From: JAFGVL01 sp031553685 | Lineage (GTDB): Bacteria > Bacteroidota > Bacteroidia > Bacteroidales > Paludibacteraceae | Assembly (NCBI GenBank): GCA_031553685.1 | Contig: JAVBLE010000036.1 | Location: 62,001-126,000, forward strand | Length of the DNA: 64,000 nt | Direction: 5' to 3' | Shown: positions 16,261 through 25,633 of the stretch, piece by piece | Layout: each line of letters starts with the position of its first letter | How positions within the stretch are numbered: position 1 is the first letter of the stretch | Notes under the pieces: model-generated | Seen by the model: the letters and a program-made list of their open reading frames with translations, nothing else | The model's database searches: none | What the model was told of the DNA's origin: nothing | Position numbers and translations under genes: made by a program

Positions 16261-17640
16261 TTAAAAACCACTTATCACTACATCCAGTTTCATCGGTTTA
16301 GTCGGATGTTTAGCACTGCAAACCGATGTGCCGTAAAAGTTTGACGAGTATTTTATATTTGAGTAGGCAAAAGTTGATGTACTGTATTCTGCATCAACAG
16401 GGATTAACAATAATTCATCCGTACTATTTTCTGTTAATGTAGCCGATTTCAATTCATTTGCCAAATAATCATGCAATGCAAACGAATAAGACTGAGTATT
16501 GCTATCATACGCCCCCATCACAGAAGTAACATAATCAATAGATTTATCCTGATTGAAAAATGCCGTTGCTGCCGATTTTTTAATCAACAATAAATAAGGC
16601 GGAACAGTCATTAAATGGTTCGTTGTATCGGCAATCTGAACTCTAAGTATGGCACTATTCACACTCAACATCTGACCATTTGCCAAACAAGCCACACCCT
16701 TATCATTCACATAAATACCATATTTTTGTTTGATCTTAGCCAAAGGAATGGTTATAATCGTATTGGCACCTGCCGGCGAAGACAGGTATTCTGCTTCATC
16801 TAACCGGACCAAGTCTCCAGCATCCGCTCTTGTATAATCATGCCAAATACGGTTTACCTGACGCACCTCTTTGTTTGCCGGGAAAATAGAACTTTGTCCC
16901 ACATAAGTACCCGCTTCGTTTTTGTAGCGCGAAAAGAGATACATATTCATCTGATAAATAGATAACATCGCACTACCGGATGACGATAGCATTATATCAC
17001 CTCCATCTACCGAAATATATAAACCATTCAAGAAATTTGTAAACGAATTTTCATTGGTAAAAATACCTGTATTCGTAATTCCTTGCGCCTCATCCATCAA
17101 TTGTTTTTTCAAAGCATCATTCAAAGGAATAACCACAGTCGAAGAACTTCCTGCCTTAAAGTTCATTGTCCCCAACAAATCATGCATATCAGAATACAAA
17201 TCAGGATTTATATTCGAAAACAAAGGTTCTCGGTAAGAAAAAGTTTTTTTATTCATCCGATATACATTAATCGTAACAATTGAGTCCCCCTGTGCCTGAT
17301 AAGTATCATTCAACTTAAGTTCCAGAGTCAGCGAAGTAGAATCCACATTCGCAGGCAATTTCAATCCAAACGGACAAGTAAACTGAGCTAAAACCTCCGC
17401 ATTCGTTTGCCCGAAAACTTTGTCGGTAATCGAACCAACCAAAAAAGTCTCATCTTTAATTTTGGATGGAATGCTATGAAGCGTGTCCCACGAAGAAACC
17501 AAATGGAAAGTATCCGCCTTCACAGTTATCGTATCGCCTGCCGGCTGTATATTATCAATATTAAGCGCATCGTCCGAACAAGCAAATAAAAAACCCGACA
17601 ACAAGCTCAAAAATCCCAAACGGAAAATATTTTTCAACAT
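16261..17640 (-). CDS. DUF4270 family lipoprotein
   Basis: 459 residues. Lipoprotein signal MLKNIFRLGFLSLLSGFLFAC with lipidation Cys21. The segment SIPSKIKDETFLVGSITDKVFGQTNAEVLAQFTCP is the DUF4270 hallmark; the rest is beta-rich. The family is conserved in Bacteroidetes next to the glycogen-synthase-like and pan genes, as here, but its role is unknown. It lies 330 bp downstream of the glgA-like gene with a repeat in the gap, so co-transcription is uncertain. Confidence 0.85.
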   Translation of the reverse strand: MLKNIFRLGFLSLLSGFLFACSDDALNIDNIQPAGDTITVKADTFHLVSSWDTLHSIPSKIKDETFLVGSITDKVFGQTNAEVLAQFTCPFGLKLPANVDSTSLTLELKLNDTYQAQGDSIVTINVYRMNKKTFSYREPLFSNINPDLYSDMHDLLGTMNFKAGSSSTVVIPLNDALKKQLMDEAQGITNTGIFTNENSFTNFLNGLYISVDGGDIMLSSSGSAMLSIYQMNMYLFSRYKNEAGTYVGQSSIFPANKEVRQVNRIWHDYTRADAGDLVRLDEAEYLSSPAGANTIITIPLAKIKQKYGIYVNDKGVACLANGQMLSVNSAILRVQIADTTNHLMTVPPYLLLIKKSAATAFFNQDKSIDYVTSVMGAYDSNTQSYSFALHDYLANELKSATLTENSTDELLLIPVDAEYSTSTFAYSNIKYSSNFYGTSVCSAKHPTKPMKLDVVISGF

Positions 17641-17699
17641 AAATATTATTTTTTATGGCTATCCGCAATAATACAACTAACTTATAAAAGTTGCTTTTA

Positions 17700-17820
17700 A
17701 CCACCCCTAATTAGTTCCCGTTGGTCACTGACTTTCAGTTCCCCTAAAGGGGACTTGCCTAACACAAGCAGTTTGTTATTGAGCGTGAGCCCCCTTTAGG
17801 GGGTTGGGGGTAATATCGCA
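17700..17820. repeat. Inverted-repeat element (CCCCTTTAGGGGG family)
   Basis: CCCCTAAAGGGGA and GCCCCCTTTAGGGGG stand around a centre containing AACACAAGCAGTTTGTTATTG. A related element in opposite orientation lies at 27010-27118. No gene in this gap. Confidence 0.6.
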
Positions 17821-17970
17821 GTTAAAATAAATTTTACTTGCAACATTGCGGATAAGCATATTATTTTTTCAAAAAAATCATACAAAAATACGGATTTACA
17901 GAATAATTCAAAACAAAATATCTGTAAATCCGTAAAAATAAAAACCCATGAAAACAAAATCAACTATTCC

Positions 17971-18786
17971 TTATTTAAATAAACTATCATAAAACTCCAA
18001 ATAAGAATCGATGAACGCATCATCACCCGGGTGCATCAACAATGATTTTTGGGTATCCCCCACATGTTTCAAAATGCCGGCAGGCACATTATCATGCATT
18101 GCAATCACACCATCCGAGTGGTCGATCGCCAACTTCGATACCGCCTCATAATCAATCGCACCATTTGTAATCGCTCCCAAATCCGTATCCTCTACCCCAT
18201 CCAATTTCAAAAAATCAGCAAACGACGGCTTAAAAGGTTTCTTAAATCCATCATCATACACCGAATACACCACTTTCGCATCCTTAAAAAACGGGTCGTC
18301 ATTATACGCCTTCTTAATGTATAAAGGCATCAGTGCCGTCATCCAGCCATGGCAATGCACCACATTAGGCGTCCAGCGCAACTTTTTCACCGTTTCAATC
18401 ACCCCGCGTGCAAAGAAAATTGAGCGCTCATCATTATCATCAAACTCCTCTCCCTTGTCGTTCGCCACCGTATGCTTCCGTTGAAAAAAATCATCATTAT
18501 CAATAAAATACACCTGCATACGCGCAGCCTGTATCGAAGCCACCTTAATAATCAATGGATGATCCGTATCATTAATAATCAAATTCATTCCCGACAGCCG
18601 GATCACCTCGTGCAACTGGTTACGGCGTTCGTTCACACAACCGAAACGAGGCATAAATGCACGCATCTCCCGCCCCTTTTCCTGTATATATTGAGGAAGT
18701 TTTCGGGCAATGTTAGCAATCTGTGAATCAGACAAATAAGGATTTATTTCTTGCGAAATAACTAAAATCTTAGCAGCTTCTTTCAT
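17971..18786 (-). CDS. Glycogen/starch synthase-like protein, single GT5 catalytic lobe
   Basis: 271 residues. It matches the N-terminal lobe of GT5 glycogen synthases: KILVISQEINPYL at the start, VYFIDNDDFF near residue 93, NVVHCHGWMTALMPLYIK near 142-159 and VYSVYDDGF. The usual C-terminal GT-B lobe that binds ADP-glucose is absent, and the KxGGLxD donor-site motif is replaced by LSDSQIANIARKLP. This short version is typical of Bacteroidetes beside panC, so the length is normal for the lineage; whether it makes glycogen is open. glgB is elsewhere at 58.8 kb. Confidence 0.8.
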   Translation of the reverse strand: MKEAAKILVISQEINPYLSDSQIANIARKLPQYIQEKGREMRAFMPRFGCVNERRNQLHEVIRLSGMNLIINDTDHPLIIKVASIQAARMQVYFIDNDDFFQRKHTVANDKGEEFDDNDERSIFFARGVIETVKKLRWTPNVVHCHGWMTALMPLYIKKAYNDDPFFKDAKVVYSVYDDGFKKPFKPSFADFLKLDGVEDTDLGAITNGAIDYEAVSKLAIDHSDGVIAMHDNVPAGILKHVGDTQKSLLMHPGDDAFIDSYLEFYDSLFK

Positions 18787-18833
18787 TACAAATAAATTTT
18801 ATCTTTCCATCTATGCGGAAAAATAAGATTGTG

Positions 18834-18841
18834 CAAAGATA
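18834..18841 (-). promoter_or_regulatory. -7 promoter box of the glgA-like gene
   Basis: Reads TATCTTTG on the minus strand, 47 bases before the ATG. Confidence 0.55.
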
Positions 18842-19283
18842 CACATTTTTTTACTATTTAACAATTTAATTATCCGAAATATAACTAAAAAGAACACACA
18901 GTAAGAACACAAAGTTCATTTTTCATTTTTAACTTTTCCAATTTAACTTTTATTGCTTCTTTTGCAGCGTCAAAATACGATTTAGCATCATCAATGCATT
19001 CATAAAAACATTTGGGCGTGCCCCCTCAAGAACCCATTTGGGCAAACAATCCATAAACGGATCGGGGTCGGGCTATCCGCTATAGAGACGCGATTAATCG
19101 CGTCTCTATAGCGTTCCTGTCAAGTTGATGGCTGTAGCCGGTGGCTGAGCGTAGTCGAAGTCATTCCTCACGCGCTCTGCCGTCAACCGGCAGTTTACGG
19201 TTGCAGAGCCTGCGGTCAGTGAGTCTGTCGAACTATCACAATGCATAAATTTTTGAACCTTGAACTTTTGAATCTTTAAACCA
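18842..19283. other. Divergent intergenic region with palindromes
   Basis: No gene seen. Contains a perfect 30-bp palindrome at 19081-19110 (TATAGAGACGCGATT and its complement), the family present twice inside menD; a GGCTGAGCGTAGTCGAAG copy near 19141; and short inverted repeats around GCCGTCAACCGGCAG. The panC promoter is not obvious. Confidence 0.6.
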
Positions 19284-20138
19284 ATGAAAACAATCCACAC
19301 CATAACCGATCTCCAAAACACATTATCCGCACATCGCCAGAACAACCAAACCATCGGATTTGTTCCCACGATGGGGGCGTTGCATGCCGGACACTTAAGT
19401 TTGGTGGAGCAATGCAAAGCCGAAAACGATATTTGTGTCGTCAGCATATTTGTGAACCCGACGCAGTTTAACAACCAGCAAGACCTTGCCACTTATCCGC
19501 GCAATTTGGATAAAGACGCTGCACTGCTCCAAACGGCACATTGCGACATCGTTTTTGCCCCCTCTGCTGCCGAAATGTACAGCCAGCAAGAAATGAACGA
19601 AACATTCTTGTTCGATTTTGCCGGATTGGATCAAGTGATGGAAGGCAAACACCGCCCGGGACATTTTAACGGCGTGGTGCAAGTGGTAAGCAAACTATTC
19701 AATATTGTGCAACCTGATGTGGCTTATTTCGGCGAGAAAGATTTTCAGCAAGTGGCTGTTATCCGTCACATGGTGCGGATGATAGATTACGGCACGAAAA
19801 TCGTTGCATGCCCTATCGTGCGCGAGGCGAGCGGGCTTGCCATGAGCAGCCGCAACGAATTGTTAACCCCGAGCGAACGGAAAAATGCTGCCAACATTGC
19901 GCGTATTTTATCAGAAAGCACTACCTTTGCAGCGCAAAAATCTCCCGACGAGCTTGCACAATGGGTTGTATCGGCGATTGACTGCTGCGATGACCTGCAA
20001 ACGGAGTATTTTGAAATCGTTGACGGTAATACGCTTCAAAAGATAGACCGTTGGGAGTATGCGGATTATGTGGTGGGTTGCATCACTGTTTTTTGTGGGA
20101 AGGTGAGGCTGATTGATAATATCACTTATAAGAAATAA
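19284..20138 (+). CDS. panC: Pantothenate synthetase
   Basis: 284 residues, full length. PTMGALHAGH is the HIGH-like ATP motif (about 29-38); FVNPTQF, ATYPRNLD, GEKDFQQ and REASGLAMSSRN (KMSKS-equivalent) follow in order. It ligates pantoate and beta-alanine with ATP in the cytoplasm, the last step to pantothenate. It is followed 72 bases later by panD, which supplies the beta-alanine, and stands divergent to the glgA-like gene. Confidence 0.96.
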   Translation: MKTIHTITDLQNTLSAHRQNNQTIGFVPTMGALHAGHLSLVEQCKAENDICVVSIFVNPTQFNNQQDLATYPRNLDKDAALLQTAHCDIVFAPSAAEMYSQQEMNETFLFDFAGLDQVMEGKHRPGHFNGVVQVVSKLFNIVQPDVAYFGEKDFQQVAVIRHMVRMIDYGTKIVACPIVREASGLAMSSRNELLTPSERKNAANIARILSESTTFAAQKSPDELAQWVVSAIDCCDDLQTEYFEIVDGNTLQKIDRWEYADYVVGCITVFCGKVRLIDNITYKK

Positions 20139-20210
20139 GATTTATAGAGATACAGACTTGAGAAATTTCAATCTGTAAATAGTAAATTTATAAATAGTAA
20201 ATTGAAATTC

Positions 20211-20564
20211 ATGTATATAGAAGTTGTAAAATCAAAGATTCATCGTGCTACTGTAACCGAGGCAAATTTGGATTACATTGGCAGTATCACGCTCGACGAG
20301 GATTTGATGGACGCTGCCAATATTATCGAAAATGAAAAGGTGCAGATTGTGAACAACAATAACGGCGAGCGCTTTGAGACTTATGTGATCAAAGGCGAGC
20401 GCGGTAGCGGACAGTTGTGCCTCAACGGGGCTGCTGCACGCAAAGTGCAGCCAGGCGATATTGTGATCATTATGGCATACGCAACGATGGATTTTGAAGA
20501 AGCTAAACGGTTCAAACCGGCTGTGGTCTTCCCGGATACGCGCACCAATAAATTGGTTAAATAA
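20211..20564 (+). CDS. panD: Aspartate 1-decarboxylase precursor
   Basis: 117 residues when started at the ATG at 20211 (MYIEVVKSKIHRATV); a TTG nine bases upstream is in frame but less likely. The self-processing site Gly24-Ser25 (YIGSITLD) is present; cleavage gives the pyruvoyl group on the alpha chain. NNNNGERFETYVI and LNGAAARKVQPGDIVIIMAY complete the family pattern. It makes beta-alanine from aspartate for panC, its upstream neighbour. Confidence 0.96.
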   Translation: MYIEVVKSKIHRATVTEANLDYIGSITLDEDLMDAANIIENEKVQIVNNNNGERFETYVIKGERGSGQLCLNGAAARKVQPGDIVIIMAYATMDFEEAKRFKPAVVFPDTRTNKLVK

Positions 20565-20570
20565 TTCGAT

Positions 20571-20606
20571 TAATGAGGGTTTCGCTTTGAAGTGAAGCCC
20601 TCATTA
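20571..20606 (+). terminator. Hairpin after panD
   Basis: TAATGAGGGTTTCGCTT, 3-nt loop, AGTGAAGCCCTCATTA. No T-run follows, but stem length and position suit a terminator; the core resembles the GGGCTTCACT repeat family. Confidence 0.6.
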
Positions 20607-20667
20607 ATAAATGAACCTCCTCTTCAACATCAAAACAATCATATTTTTCTCAGAACAAAACATATTT

Positions 20668-20675
20668 TAAATTTG
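20668..20675 (+). promoter_or_regulatory. -7 promoter box of the gltD-type gene
   Basis: TAAATTTG, 25 bases before the ATG at 20701. Confidence 0.55.
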
Positions 20676-20700
20676 TTTTTGTAAATAAAAATCGAAAGCC

Positions 20701-22023
20701 ATGAAGGAAAATGTAGAACTTCAAAACTTGAAATTTGAAGAAATTAACGAAGGATACAGCCTTACCGAAGCTCTTATTGAGGCGAAGCGGTGTTTGAACT
20801 GTAAAAATCCGTTGTGTGTAACGGGCTGTCCTATCGAACATAATATACCGGGTTTTATCAATCAATTGTCGCAAGGCAACATTGGTAGCGCCATGCAGAT
20901 TATCAACGAAAAGAGTAGTTTGCCGGCTATTTGCGGTCGGGTGTGTCCACACGAAAAGCAATGCGAGGGGCATTGTATCCTGAATAAAAAAGGAGCGCCT
21001 ATCCGTGTGGGTAAGTTGGAGCGGTTTATTGCGGATTTTGACGAGGAAATGGATCTTATCCGCGAAAAGTTGAAGCCGAAAACTCGCGGACGGGTGGCTG
21101 TTATCGGTTCGGGTCCTGCGGGATTGACCGTGGCGGGCGATTTGGCGCAAGAGGGCTTTAATGTAATTATCTACGAAAAAGAATCAGAACTTGGGGGCGT
21201 GCTTATGTATGGAATCCCTGAATACCGCTTGCCTAAAGAGGTGGTTCGCCGCGAGATTGACAAAATTTCGGCACTTGGCGTTACTTTTATGAAAAACTGC
21301 ATGATTGGTACCGATATTACTATCGACGAATTGCTAAACAGAGGTATTGATGCGGTATTTATTGGTTCGGGAACGGCTGTTCCTAAATCGCTCAATACGC
21401 CGGGATATGATTTGAAAGGAGTAATCCAATCGTCTTATTTTCTTCGCACGGTGAGCCTTTACAATAATCATAGTTTGGGCAAAGATGAAGTGCCTATCAA
21501 AGTGGGCGAAAAAGTGGGTGTAATCGGCGCGGGCAATGTGGCTATGGATGCGGCGCGTACTGCTATCCGTTTGGGAGCCGAGAGTGTAACGGTGTTTTAC
21601 CATCGCACCGAAGACGATATGCCGGCACTGAAAACCGAATATCATGAGGCAATTGAGGAAGGTGTGCAGTTTATGTTCAAGACTTCAGTTCAAGAGTTTG
21701 TGGGCGAAAACGGCTTATTAAAAGCAATAAAGGCTAAAACTCCCGAAGGCGATATTAATCTGCCGATAGATAAAATATTATTGGCTGTTGGTTCGCGCCC
21801 TGCAAACCGCATTGTTTCGACTACTTTGGGCATCGATGTGGACGACACCGGTTATGTGATAACCAAAGAACGCCCTTATGGCATGACTTCGCGCAAAGGC
21901 GTATTTGCCGGTGGCGATGTGGTGCATACTCCGCAAACCGTAGTTCTCGCCATGCGCGAAGCTAAACATGTGGCACAAGGAATTGCACAATATATTGATG
22001 CCAAGAAATTGTTGGAGGAATAG
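20701..22023 (+). CDS. gltD: NADPH-dependent glutamate synthase small subunit / NfnB-like oxidoreductase
   Basis: 440 residues. N-terminal Cys-rich iron-sulfur region (EAKRCLNCKNPLCVTGCPIEHNIP; PAICGRVCPHEKQCEGHCILN), then the FAD-binding VAVIGSGPAGLTVA near residue 133 and the NADPH-binding VGVIGAGNVAMDAAR near 275, ending in GVFAGGDVVHTPQTVVLAM. Such proteins feed electrons to glutamate synthase or act as the large subunit of the NADH-dependent ferredoxin:NADP oxidoreductase Nfn. No gltB or nfnA neighbour is present in the window, so the partner is open. Cytoplasmic, monocistronic. Confidence 0.85.
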   Translation: MKENVELQNLKFEEINEGYSLTEALIEAKRCLNCKNPLCVTGCPIEHNIPGFINQLSQGNIGSAMQIINEKSSLPAICGRVCPHEKQCEGHCILNKKGAPIRVGKLERFIADFDEEMDLIREKLKPKTRGRVAVIGSGPAGLTVAGDLAQEGFNVIIYEKESELGGVLMYGIPEYRLPKEVVRREIDKISALGVTFMKNCMIGTDITIDELLNRGIDAVFIGSGTAVPKSLNTPGYDLKGVIQSSYFLRTVSLYNNHSLGKDEVPIKVGEKVGVIGAGNVAMDAARTAIRLGAESVTVFYHRTEDDMPALKTEYHEAIEEGVQFMFKTSVQEFVGENGLLKAIKAKTPEGDINLPIDKILLAVGSRPANRIVSTTLGIDVDDTGYVITKERPYGMTSRKGVFAGGDVVHTPQTVVLAMREAKHVAQGIAQYIDAKKLLEE

Positions 22024-22060
22024 AATTTAGTTGATAAGTTCATTAAATAATAATAAAAAA

Positions 22061-22257
22061 GTCAGGGCTTCACTCAAAGTGAAGCCCTGACTCTTTTATA
22101 CGCTTGGTTGCTGAGCTTGTCGAAGTACAGCCAGCGCGCTTTACTAATTAATCCTCGACAGGAAACGAGGGGTAACGGGGAGCAGGGCAGGTTTGTTTAT
22201 TATAATCTATGGTTTATTGGTTAAATCCGGATAATAATATTTTTTTCCATTTTTCCA
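22061..22257 (+). repeat. 197-bp duplicated segment, copy 1
   Basis: Near-identical to 36106-36302. It begins with the hairpin GTCAGGGCTTCACTCAAAG / complement (22061-22091), a likely terminator for the upstream gene, contains GGTTGCTGAGCTTGTCGAAG, and ends with the last codons of the YWKNG lipoprotein gene (minus strand, YYYPDLTNNP). Here the lipoprotein sequence is cut off at 22257, where a fragment of an unrelated gene begins. Confidence 0.85.
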
Positions 22258-22260
22258 TAG

Positions 22261-22824
22261 ACATCAAACACCTTCGATAACTTGGATACATTACAATTCA
22301 CACAGTTATCTCAAAATTTGGATGCTTCGGTAATGTACACCTTTCAAAAAAGCGAAACACGCAACCAGCGGCTGAGCCTGCTCGCCAGCTACCAACAGTC
22401 TGCCGACGAACAGGGTGGGATTTCGTTGCCCGGTAATGTATCAAGATTTGTCAATACAGCACTTGGTTATGGTTTGACATTGATTCCTCAAAATATCAAT
22501 TTTACTACTTCTCTAAACGGCACTTACAATTATGCAGGTATGGTAAAATCCTATACCGTTGGCCCAATGGCTGGCGTAACGGCAGGATTTTTCAATAAAA
22601 CTTTGTCCTGTGGGTTTTCTACTTCTTACAATGTAAGCATGACCGATGGTGAGGTTCAGGGGAAAGTACTGAACTTACGCGCTAATGCTGCTTACCGCTT
22701 TTGGAAAAAGCATAACCTGACAGGGAATGTGGTTTGGCAAAACAGGATTATTAAGGAGAAAAAAACAAATGGAATTACTTCGATTGTGGCTTATTCATAT
22801 AGTTTTCAAGCTATTTTTGATTAG
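22261..22824 (+). pseudogene. C-terminal fragment of an outer-membrane beta-barrel protein
   Basis: The frame is open from a TAG at 22258 at the edge of the duplicated segment; it reads TSNTFDNLDTLQFTQLSQNL and continues about 180 residues as amphipathic strands (VMYTFQKSETRNQRLSLLAS, ALGYGLTLIPQNINFTTSLNG) to a final aromatic IFD. There is no signal peptide or plausible start, only an internal TTG at 22282. The 5' part seems to have been replaced when the 197-bp segment arrived. I do not recognise the parent family. Confidence 0.65.
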
Positions 22825-22903
22825 ATTTTTACAAATGTGCCAGAGGAATTTGAACCCACAGTACCACTATGAAATTTAGAATTATTTTTTTACTTAAAAC
22901 AAC

Positions 22904-22936
22904 AAACCCTGCAAATTCAACCAATTTGCAGGGTTT
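22904..22936. terminator. Bidirectional hairpin
   Basis: AAACCCTGCAAATT, loop CAACC, AATTTGCAGGGTTT. It lies between the barrel fragment and the convergent gene at 23093. Confidence 0.65.
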
Positions 22937-23092
22937 ATTCTTTTAGATAGTAAAAAATAGAGGTTGCCTGAATTTTATATTGAGAATATGTTATGGTATG
23001 TGAACACTATTTCCCCAATATTCTCTCAATAGAAATCCTAATTTAACAACAACTTTATAATCAGTGAAAAGAACTTCAGACAACCCCTAATT

Positions 23093-23713
23093 TTACCTGA
23101 TAACCCATCCCAACAAGAATTCAAAATTTAATGTTTGTAAATTCTTATACTCTGTTCCCCACACATCAAAAGAACTAAAGTTGCAGGTATAACCTGCCCT
23201 TGCAGTAATTCCTAATGGAGAATTCCGGAACTGGTACCTCACCCCAATTTCAGGGTTTAGCAAGAATGCCCACTGGTCGTCGTAAAAATCGAAATCCTGT
23301 ATCAGGGTTTCCTCTGTGATATAATTCACACCCAAACCCAATCCGATATAAGGCTCAAATTGTCCGTCCGTATTAAAGTGGTAATATCCACCTACCTTTA
23401 CGGGTGCTTGAACACTGTAGTTGTAAGTTGCAGCAGTAATAGCCGTGCCGTTTCCCATTTGATGAGTTTGCCGGGGCGTATTTTCGTAATAAGAATTGTA
23501 TCCGAACTTGAATCCGATAGAAACAGAGTTGGTTACAAAAACATTTCCTGAAAAATATCCTCCCCGCAAACTTGCCGAGGAAATATAATCGGAAAATTCG
23601 CCTACAGGCACTCCTATTCCCCAACCGATATTATAATATTGCTTCGTCTGAGCATGCGTATCAGCAAATGCGCATATCGTTAGCGCAATCAGACCTATAA
23701 TGTATTTTTTCAT
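23093..23713 (-). CDS. Outer-membrane beta-barrel protein
   Basis: 206 residues with signal peptide MKKYIIGLIALTICAFADTHAQ. The mature part has about eight amphipathic strands (VSIGFKFGYNSYY, APVKVGGYYHFN, FEPYIGLGLGVNYI, LNFEFLLGWVIR), the pattern of small OmpX/PorT-like barrels. It is the last gene of a three-gene minus-strand operon (24871 to 23093; gaps of 17 and 28 bp) with a DUF4136 lipoprotein and a helical periplasmic protein, which suggests an envelope role. Confidence 0.75.
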   Translation of the reverse strand: MKKYIIGLIALTICAFADTHAQTKQYYNIGWGIGVPVGEFSDYISSASLRGGYFSGNVFVTNSVSIGFKFGYNSYYENTPRQTHQMGNGTAITAATYNYSVQAPVKVGGYYHFNTDGQFEPYIGLGLGVNYITEETLIQDFDFYDDQWAFLLNPEIGVRYQFRNSPLGITARAGYTCNFSSFDVWGTEYKNLQTLNFEFLLGWVIR

Positions 23714-23741
23714 ATCCTGTTATTATTTTTGAATGTTAATA

Positions 23742-24383
23742 CTATTTCCCTTGAAAAGGAATTGTTTGAGAAAAGCATTCCGAAATAGCGCTGTTTATTT
23801 CAGTATCCGTATGCTCTCCTGTAAGCAGGCCTCGCACAACACCTGTCCACAAGGCTGATTTCTTTGTATCCAATAGACTCTTTGTTCCAAACATGTCTAT
23901 GGCAACTGTACCTGCACTATATCCGCCAACCACTACAGGATAAGGATATACATAATACGGATAATAACCGCAATCCCAATAGTACCAGTAGCAGTAATCA
24001 TACCACCACCATGGATAGCCAACTATAACAGTTGTCGTTTTCATCAAAGTGATAACCACGCCAAGGTCGGCATCGTTTCCATCTTTGTAAGTATAACCAA
24101 GGGCAGCAACATTGCTTTTGACATTGTTGTATAACTTTTGCAGTTCGGGCTGTGATGAAGCTTTCACTTTAAAGGTACTACCATCGTCAATCACAACAAT
24201 AGTATCATATACACTGAAAGTATTATACTGCTTAAAATTCACAGTTTCATCATAGCTGCTAATGGTAACCAGTTGTTCGGTTACATAATCGTCATAGCCC
24301 GGATAATCTTCGCACGAAGCGAAAAACAGGGCTGAAAATAGGGCGCATAACCCAAGTTTAATCTTGATATTCATACCATTCAT
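23742..24383 (-). CDS. DUF4136 lipoprotein
   Basis: 213 residues; start at 24383 or at the second ATG (24374). Lipoprotein signal ending ALFFASC. A Tyr/Trp-rich segment WWWYDYCYWYYWDCGYYPYYVYPYP lies near residues 125-150 and VAIDMFGTKSLLDTKKSALWTGVVRGLL near the end; both fit DUF4136 proteins of the Bacteroidetes envelope. Middle gene of the operon. Function unknown. Confidence 0.8.
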   Translation of the reverse strand: MNGMNIKIKLGLCALFSALFFASCEDYPGYDDYVTEQLVTISSYDETVNFKQYNTFSVYDTIVVIDDGSTFKVKASSQPELQKLYNNVKSNVAALGYTYKDGNDADLGVVITLMKTTTVIVGYPWWWYDYCYWYYWDCGYYPYYVYPYPVVVGGYSAGTVAIDMFGTKSLLDTKKSALWTGVVRGLLTGEHTDTEINSAISECFSQTIPFQGK

Positions 24384-24400
24384 TTTTTAATGTGTTTATA

Positions 24401-24871
24401 CTATTTTAAATCCCCAATAAACGGGATTTCTTCCAATATGGCTGCTTCGAACTCCCTTTGCAGGTAAATTTCCATTTGCATGAATCGCGAAGCATTGAGG
24501 GCTCCAACCGCTTTCTTCATCTTTTTATAATACTTTTTGTGCAGGTTATCTATATCTTTCATGTTTTTGAAAGCCTCCTGGGTCAGTTTGTCCACTGTTG
24601 CGTCAGTCAAAGTTGCATAATTGTCAGTATATTGGGCTAATACATCCAATCTTTTTCTGACAAGTTCCCTTCGTTCGGCCTCATAATTACTATAAATCGG
24701 CCAAAAAGCAGTATCTGCTTTTCCTGACAGGTTCATGTAAATTTCGGTCAATTCTTTTTTCTCTTTCCCAAAAATCGATTGAACAATATCCAAATCGTCT
24801 GGCGTTCTTGATTGAGCATTTATACCTGATAAAATAATCAATCCGATGATGGTAATAATAATCTTTTTCAT
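24401..24871 (-). CDS. Secreted helical protein of unknown function
   Basis: 156 residues: signal peptide MKKIIITIIGLIILSGINAQ followed by almost entirely helical, charged sequence (GKEKKELTEIYMNLSGKADTAF, EAERRELVRKRLDVLAQY, MKDIDNLHKKYYKKMKKAVG). The layout resembles small periplasmic helical proteins such as Spy/CpxP in shape, but no specific motif is present. First gene of the operon with DUF4136 and a barrel. Confidence 0.7.
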   Translation of the reverse strand: MKKIIITIIGLIILSGINAQSRTPDDLDIVQSIFGKEKKELTEIYMNLSGKADTAFWPIYSNYEAERRELVRKRLDVLAQYTDNYATLTDATVDKLTQEAFKNMKDIDNLHKKYYKKMKKAVGALNASRFMQMEIYLQREFEAAILEEIPFIGDLK

Positions 24872-25633
24872 ACTGGTTTGAATTTAAATTAATACTAAAT
24901 TAAAAATGAAATAATCAATCACTTAAGTTGTTGATAAATCTTTTAGGCTGTCTTTATTTTGTAATTAATGGATGAAGTTGTTTTATAAAATGCTATTATT
25001 GATATTTGACTTTACAAATGTTATTTCTTCTATTAATTATTGAGATGGATTTCAAGTGGTTATTAAACCGTTCGTGCTTATATAATTATGGGACACAGAT
25101 TTGAACGAACTTGCCAATAAACCACTTGTTAACCCAATCTCAGCCAATCTGAGAACTTTTACTCTTTGCTTTGCATAATGTCTTTTTTCATCAGATTGCT
25201 TATTTATATATTTTCAAAAACTACAAAACCGCATATAACAATAAATTGAATGATATGTGCGAGGTTATATTTTTGAACAAAACAATTTTTTATAACAAAG
25301 AAAATATAAAATAATGGCTTTGCAGTATGGATTTTAGATGCGTAGATCTTCATTCTCTGCAAATTATAATATTTTCATAAAAAGAAGAATTTACAATCGT
25401 CAATTATTAATTAAAAATTAATTCTATTAACCCTGTTGTAGTATTTTTTGCAAAAGAAAATTCATATTTGTATGAATTTTTAATTGAAAAAAATGGAACT
25501 TCTGCCAACTTTTCGCTGGGGGCAACAAACTTTTCGTTGCCCACCCCGAAACTTTGGTTGCCACCGCTGCAAACTGCGCAGCCACTCACCAAACACCCAT
25601 GCTGGCATTGGGTTTGCTGCCTCTGTGCCTCAA
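24872..25633. other. Intergenic region with a copied promoter
   Basis: No gene supported. At 25446-25486 the sequence GCAAAAGAAAATTCATATTTG and TATGAATTTTTAAT matches the promoter region of the regulator gene at 34768-34808. The 66-residue frame that follows (25468-25668) has no protein-like character and runs antisense into the OmpA gene, so it looks like a promoter without its gene. Confidence 0.5.

Noticed and set aside
22838..22866. Possible tRNA 3' end (minus strand GGGTTCAAATTCC then TCTGGCAC)
   Set aside because: Only the T-arm-like part is present, the stem has mismatches, and no 5' half exists upstream. It could be an old attachment-site remnant but is too short to claim.
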